Assembly: GCA_008360975.2 (NCBI GenBank)
Contig: CM039182.1
Location: forward strand, 86,397,405 to 86,461,404
Length of the DNA: 64,000 nucleotides
Source: Lichenostomus cassidix
Lineage: Eukaryota; Chordata; Aves; Passeriformes; Meliphagidae
Reading direction: 5' to 3'
Below are positions 62,434 through 64,000 of the stretch, in pieces (position 1 is the stretch's first letter; every line of letters starts with the position of its first letter). A program made the translations under genes and the position numbers. Under the pieces are notes generated by a model that was given only the letters and a program-made list of their open reading frames with translations, had not been told where the DNA came from and ran no database searches.

Positions 62434-64000
62434 GTACTGAGTTCATTACTATGCAATTATACAATTTAGAGAGCACTGGAGATTCATTAATGATTTGTAT
62501 TTCTACTTCTCCAAGGAAGAAAAAATTGCAGAAATTGGTAATGGCAGGTAAACTACTGTGATTATAACTCCAGCACAGAGTGTTATGGGTTTAGGGAGGA
62601 AAAAGTAACTTATAAATAATTAGCTTCTTATCCGGAGTATAATTGCATTAGATCAGTACTTCCTACTTCTAATTAGGTGTGGCTACTTCTTTCATTTTTG
62701 TTGTGACTCAGAAAGCAGATGATGTTTTTCATTGCCTCAGTTAAAAAAAAAGTGTTTCTTATAATCCATTAACATAAGACATTGGTAAGCCAGGAACGAG
62801 AGATTTTCCAAACCGTTTCTGTATGAAACATCTGTTCTTGTGTAATTCAAAACATCATCTTTGACATGATGAGCTGCAGATTTTGCTGTTTGACAGTTTT
62901 AAAGGTCATACTACTAGTGCTATGAAAGGAAATGGAAGAGGAAAGGGAAGAGGAATAGGAAAAGAAAGAGCAAGATGACAATGGAAAAGAAACAAAAATC
63001 ATGTATATTATAAACTGAAAAGATAGTACATTTGTGATGGAAATATAATTGTGGTGGCAAATTGAAAACGGAACCTTAAGGGCAATTTCCACTGGTTCCC
63101 ATAGCCTCAGCTCAACATTTACCTTAATTTGAAATTGGCACATTTCTCAGTTCTGAAAGGGTGTGATGATTAAAGCAGTCATCATGAATACTTCTGCTAG
63201 TGACAAACTAGATATCTTCTGAAGAGATACAGGCAACAGATCATGGAAGATAAGGTGCCACCAAACACAAAGGAGTATCCCACAGTTATTAGAAAGCTGT
63301 TATGCAAAAAAGCACAAACCAAAGAAGCAACATTGGGTCAGGCTGGTGGAACTTCTTATCTCCACCAATCTGTGTGCCAAGTCTGCCAAGATTCTAACCA
63401 AAGGAAAAAAAAAATACCACCATCTTTAGGAAAGCTGGATGGAAGATAAGGGTTTTTTTGTTTGTTTTTTTGTCACATCTCTTCTTCCTCTTCAAAACTG
63501 GAAGTATATTACATGTAGAAATTAAAAGCAATATGAAAGTTGTTACAGACATGCTTGTATGTTCTGTAGCAAGATACATCTGCAGGGGACAGTGCACAGG
63601 GAGGTCTGACACGTGAACTTGACAATTAAATTCAGACTAACACTCATGACATCAATTCAAAGTAAGTTGTTTTGCTCCTAAGTACAGTCATGAAACAATC
63701 ATCAGTAAGTGCTTGAGAGCAGCATTTAATCTGCAGAAGCTTTATTACTGGAAATGATTAATATCAAGGAAGGAACTCCAATTGAATTATCTGTGGGGAG
63801 GGTTTTTCTTGGTGATGAAGTGACAACATGAGCAACAACACATACACTCAGGAAGGGAAACCCTTTGGCCAGTCACTTCAAGGTACAACAGTAGGTAGAA
63901 AACAAGGGAAACTGAAGAAGGTCTTCACTGCCAACACACACTGCTTTGCCACGTACTGCAGAAGGCAGACAGAAAAGTGTGGCCCAGCTCTTCATGTGTT

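Larger units (their letters stand above)
54389..64000. other. Upstream intronic or intergenic DNA
   Basis: This is 9.6 kb beyond the most upstream supported minus-strand exon. It contains two exon-like minus segments (56801-56888, 57655-57834), a decayed CR1 fragment (57980-58160), a possible plus-strand signal-peptide exon (62339-62433) and a purine-rich tract at about 62925-62990. No CpG-island promoter for the minus-strand gene was seen, so its 5' end is probably outside the window. Confidence 0.55.

Noticed and set aside
1..64000. Search for CRISPR arrays, phage or defence genes, rRNA and tRNA
   Set aside because: The sequence is clearly vertebrate-type; the only tandem array is a 42-bp minisatellite without spacers, and no cloverleaf or rRNA motifs were recognised.

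Overview
The window looks like vertebrate, most likely avian, nuclear DNA. It is AT-rich and gene-poor, with splice-bounded short exons, no prokaryotic operon structure, and three fragments that resemble the bird/reptile LINE CR1 (9742-10052 minus, 44120-44298 plus, and a decayed one at 57980-58160 minus). Repeat density is low and I see no SINE or LTR families, which also fits a bird genome. No organism can be named from sequence alone.

The main content is the middle of one large gene on the minus strand, read from high to low coordinates. Exons with splice signals at both ends lie at 54326-54388 (weaker donor), 54010-54191, 38703-38828, 27526-27588, 14534-14638 and 11559-11697, separated mostly by introns of 3-15 kb. 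Two junctions can be tested by codon phase and both fit. The first pair (phase 2 to 2) leads into a block with ten histidines and one arginine. The last pair joins through a split Phe codon to give RKLTRQYSFDEDDLPPA followed by an alanine run. The exons encode low-complexity, Ser/Thr/Pro-rich, partly charged sequence typical of a disordered cytoplasmic or scaffold region. I do not recognise the gene and give no symbol. Phases do not close between 54010 and 38828, or between 27526 and 14638, so at least one more exon is missing in each gap, or some exons are alternative cassettes. A weaker exon at 32601-32689 would join the 38703 exon to the 14534 exon in frame if the 63-bp exon at 27526 were skipped.

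The rest is intronic or flanking DNA with simple-sequence tracts. One striking tandem array stands out: eleven perfect-length 42-bp units at 52076-52537. Because 42 is a multiple of three, it produces long open frames on both strands that are almost certainly not genes. It sits in a GC-richer island at about 51300-52700.

Lower-confidence candidates are a possible plus-strand signal-peptide exon at 62339-62433 and four isolated minus-strand exon-like segments (57655-57834, 56801-56888, 32601-32689, 254-406). I saw no convincing tRNA, rRNA, CRISPR array, provirus or complete single-exon gene. The functional claims are limited to composition and splice logic; identity needs a protein search.
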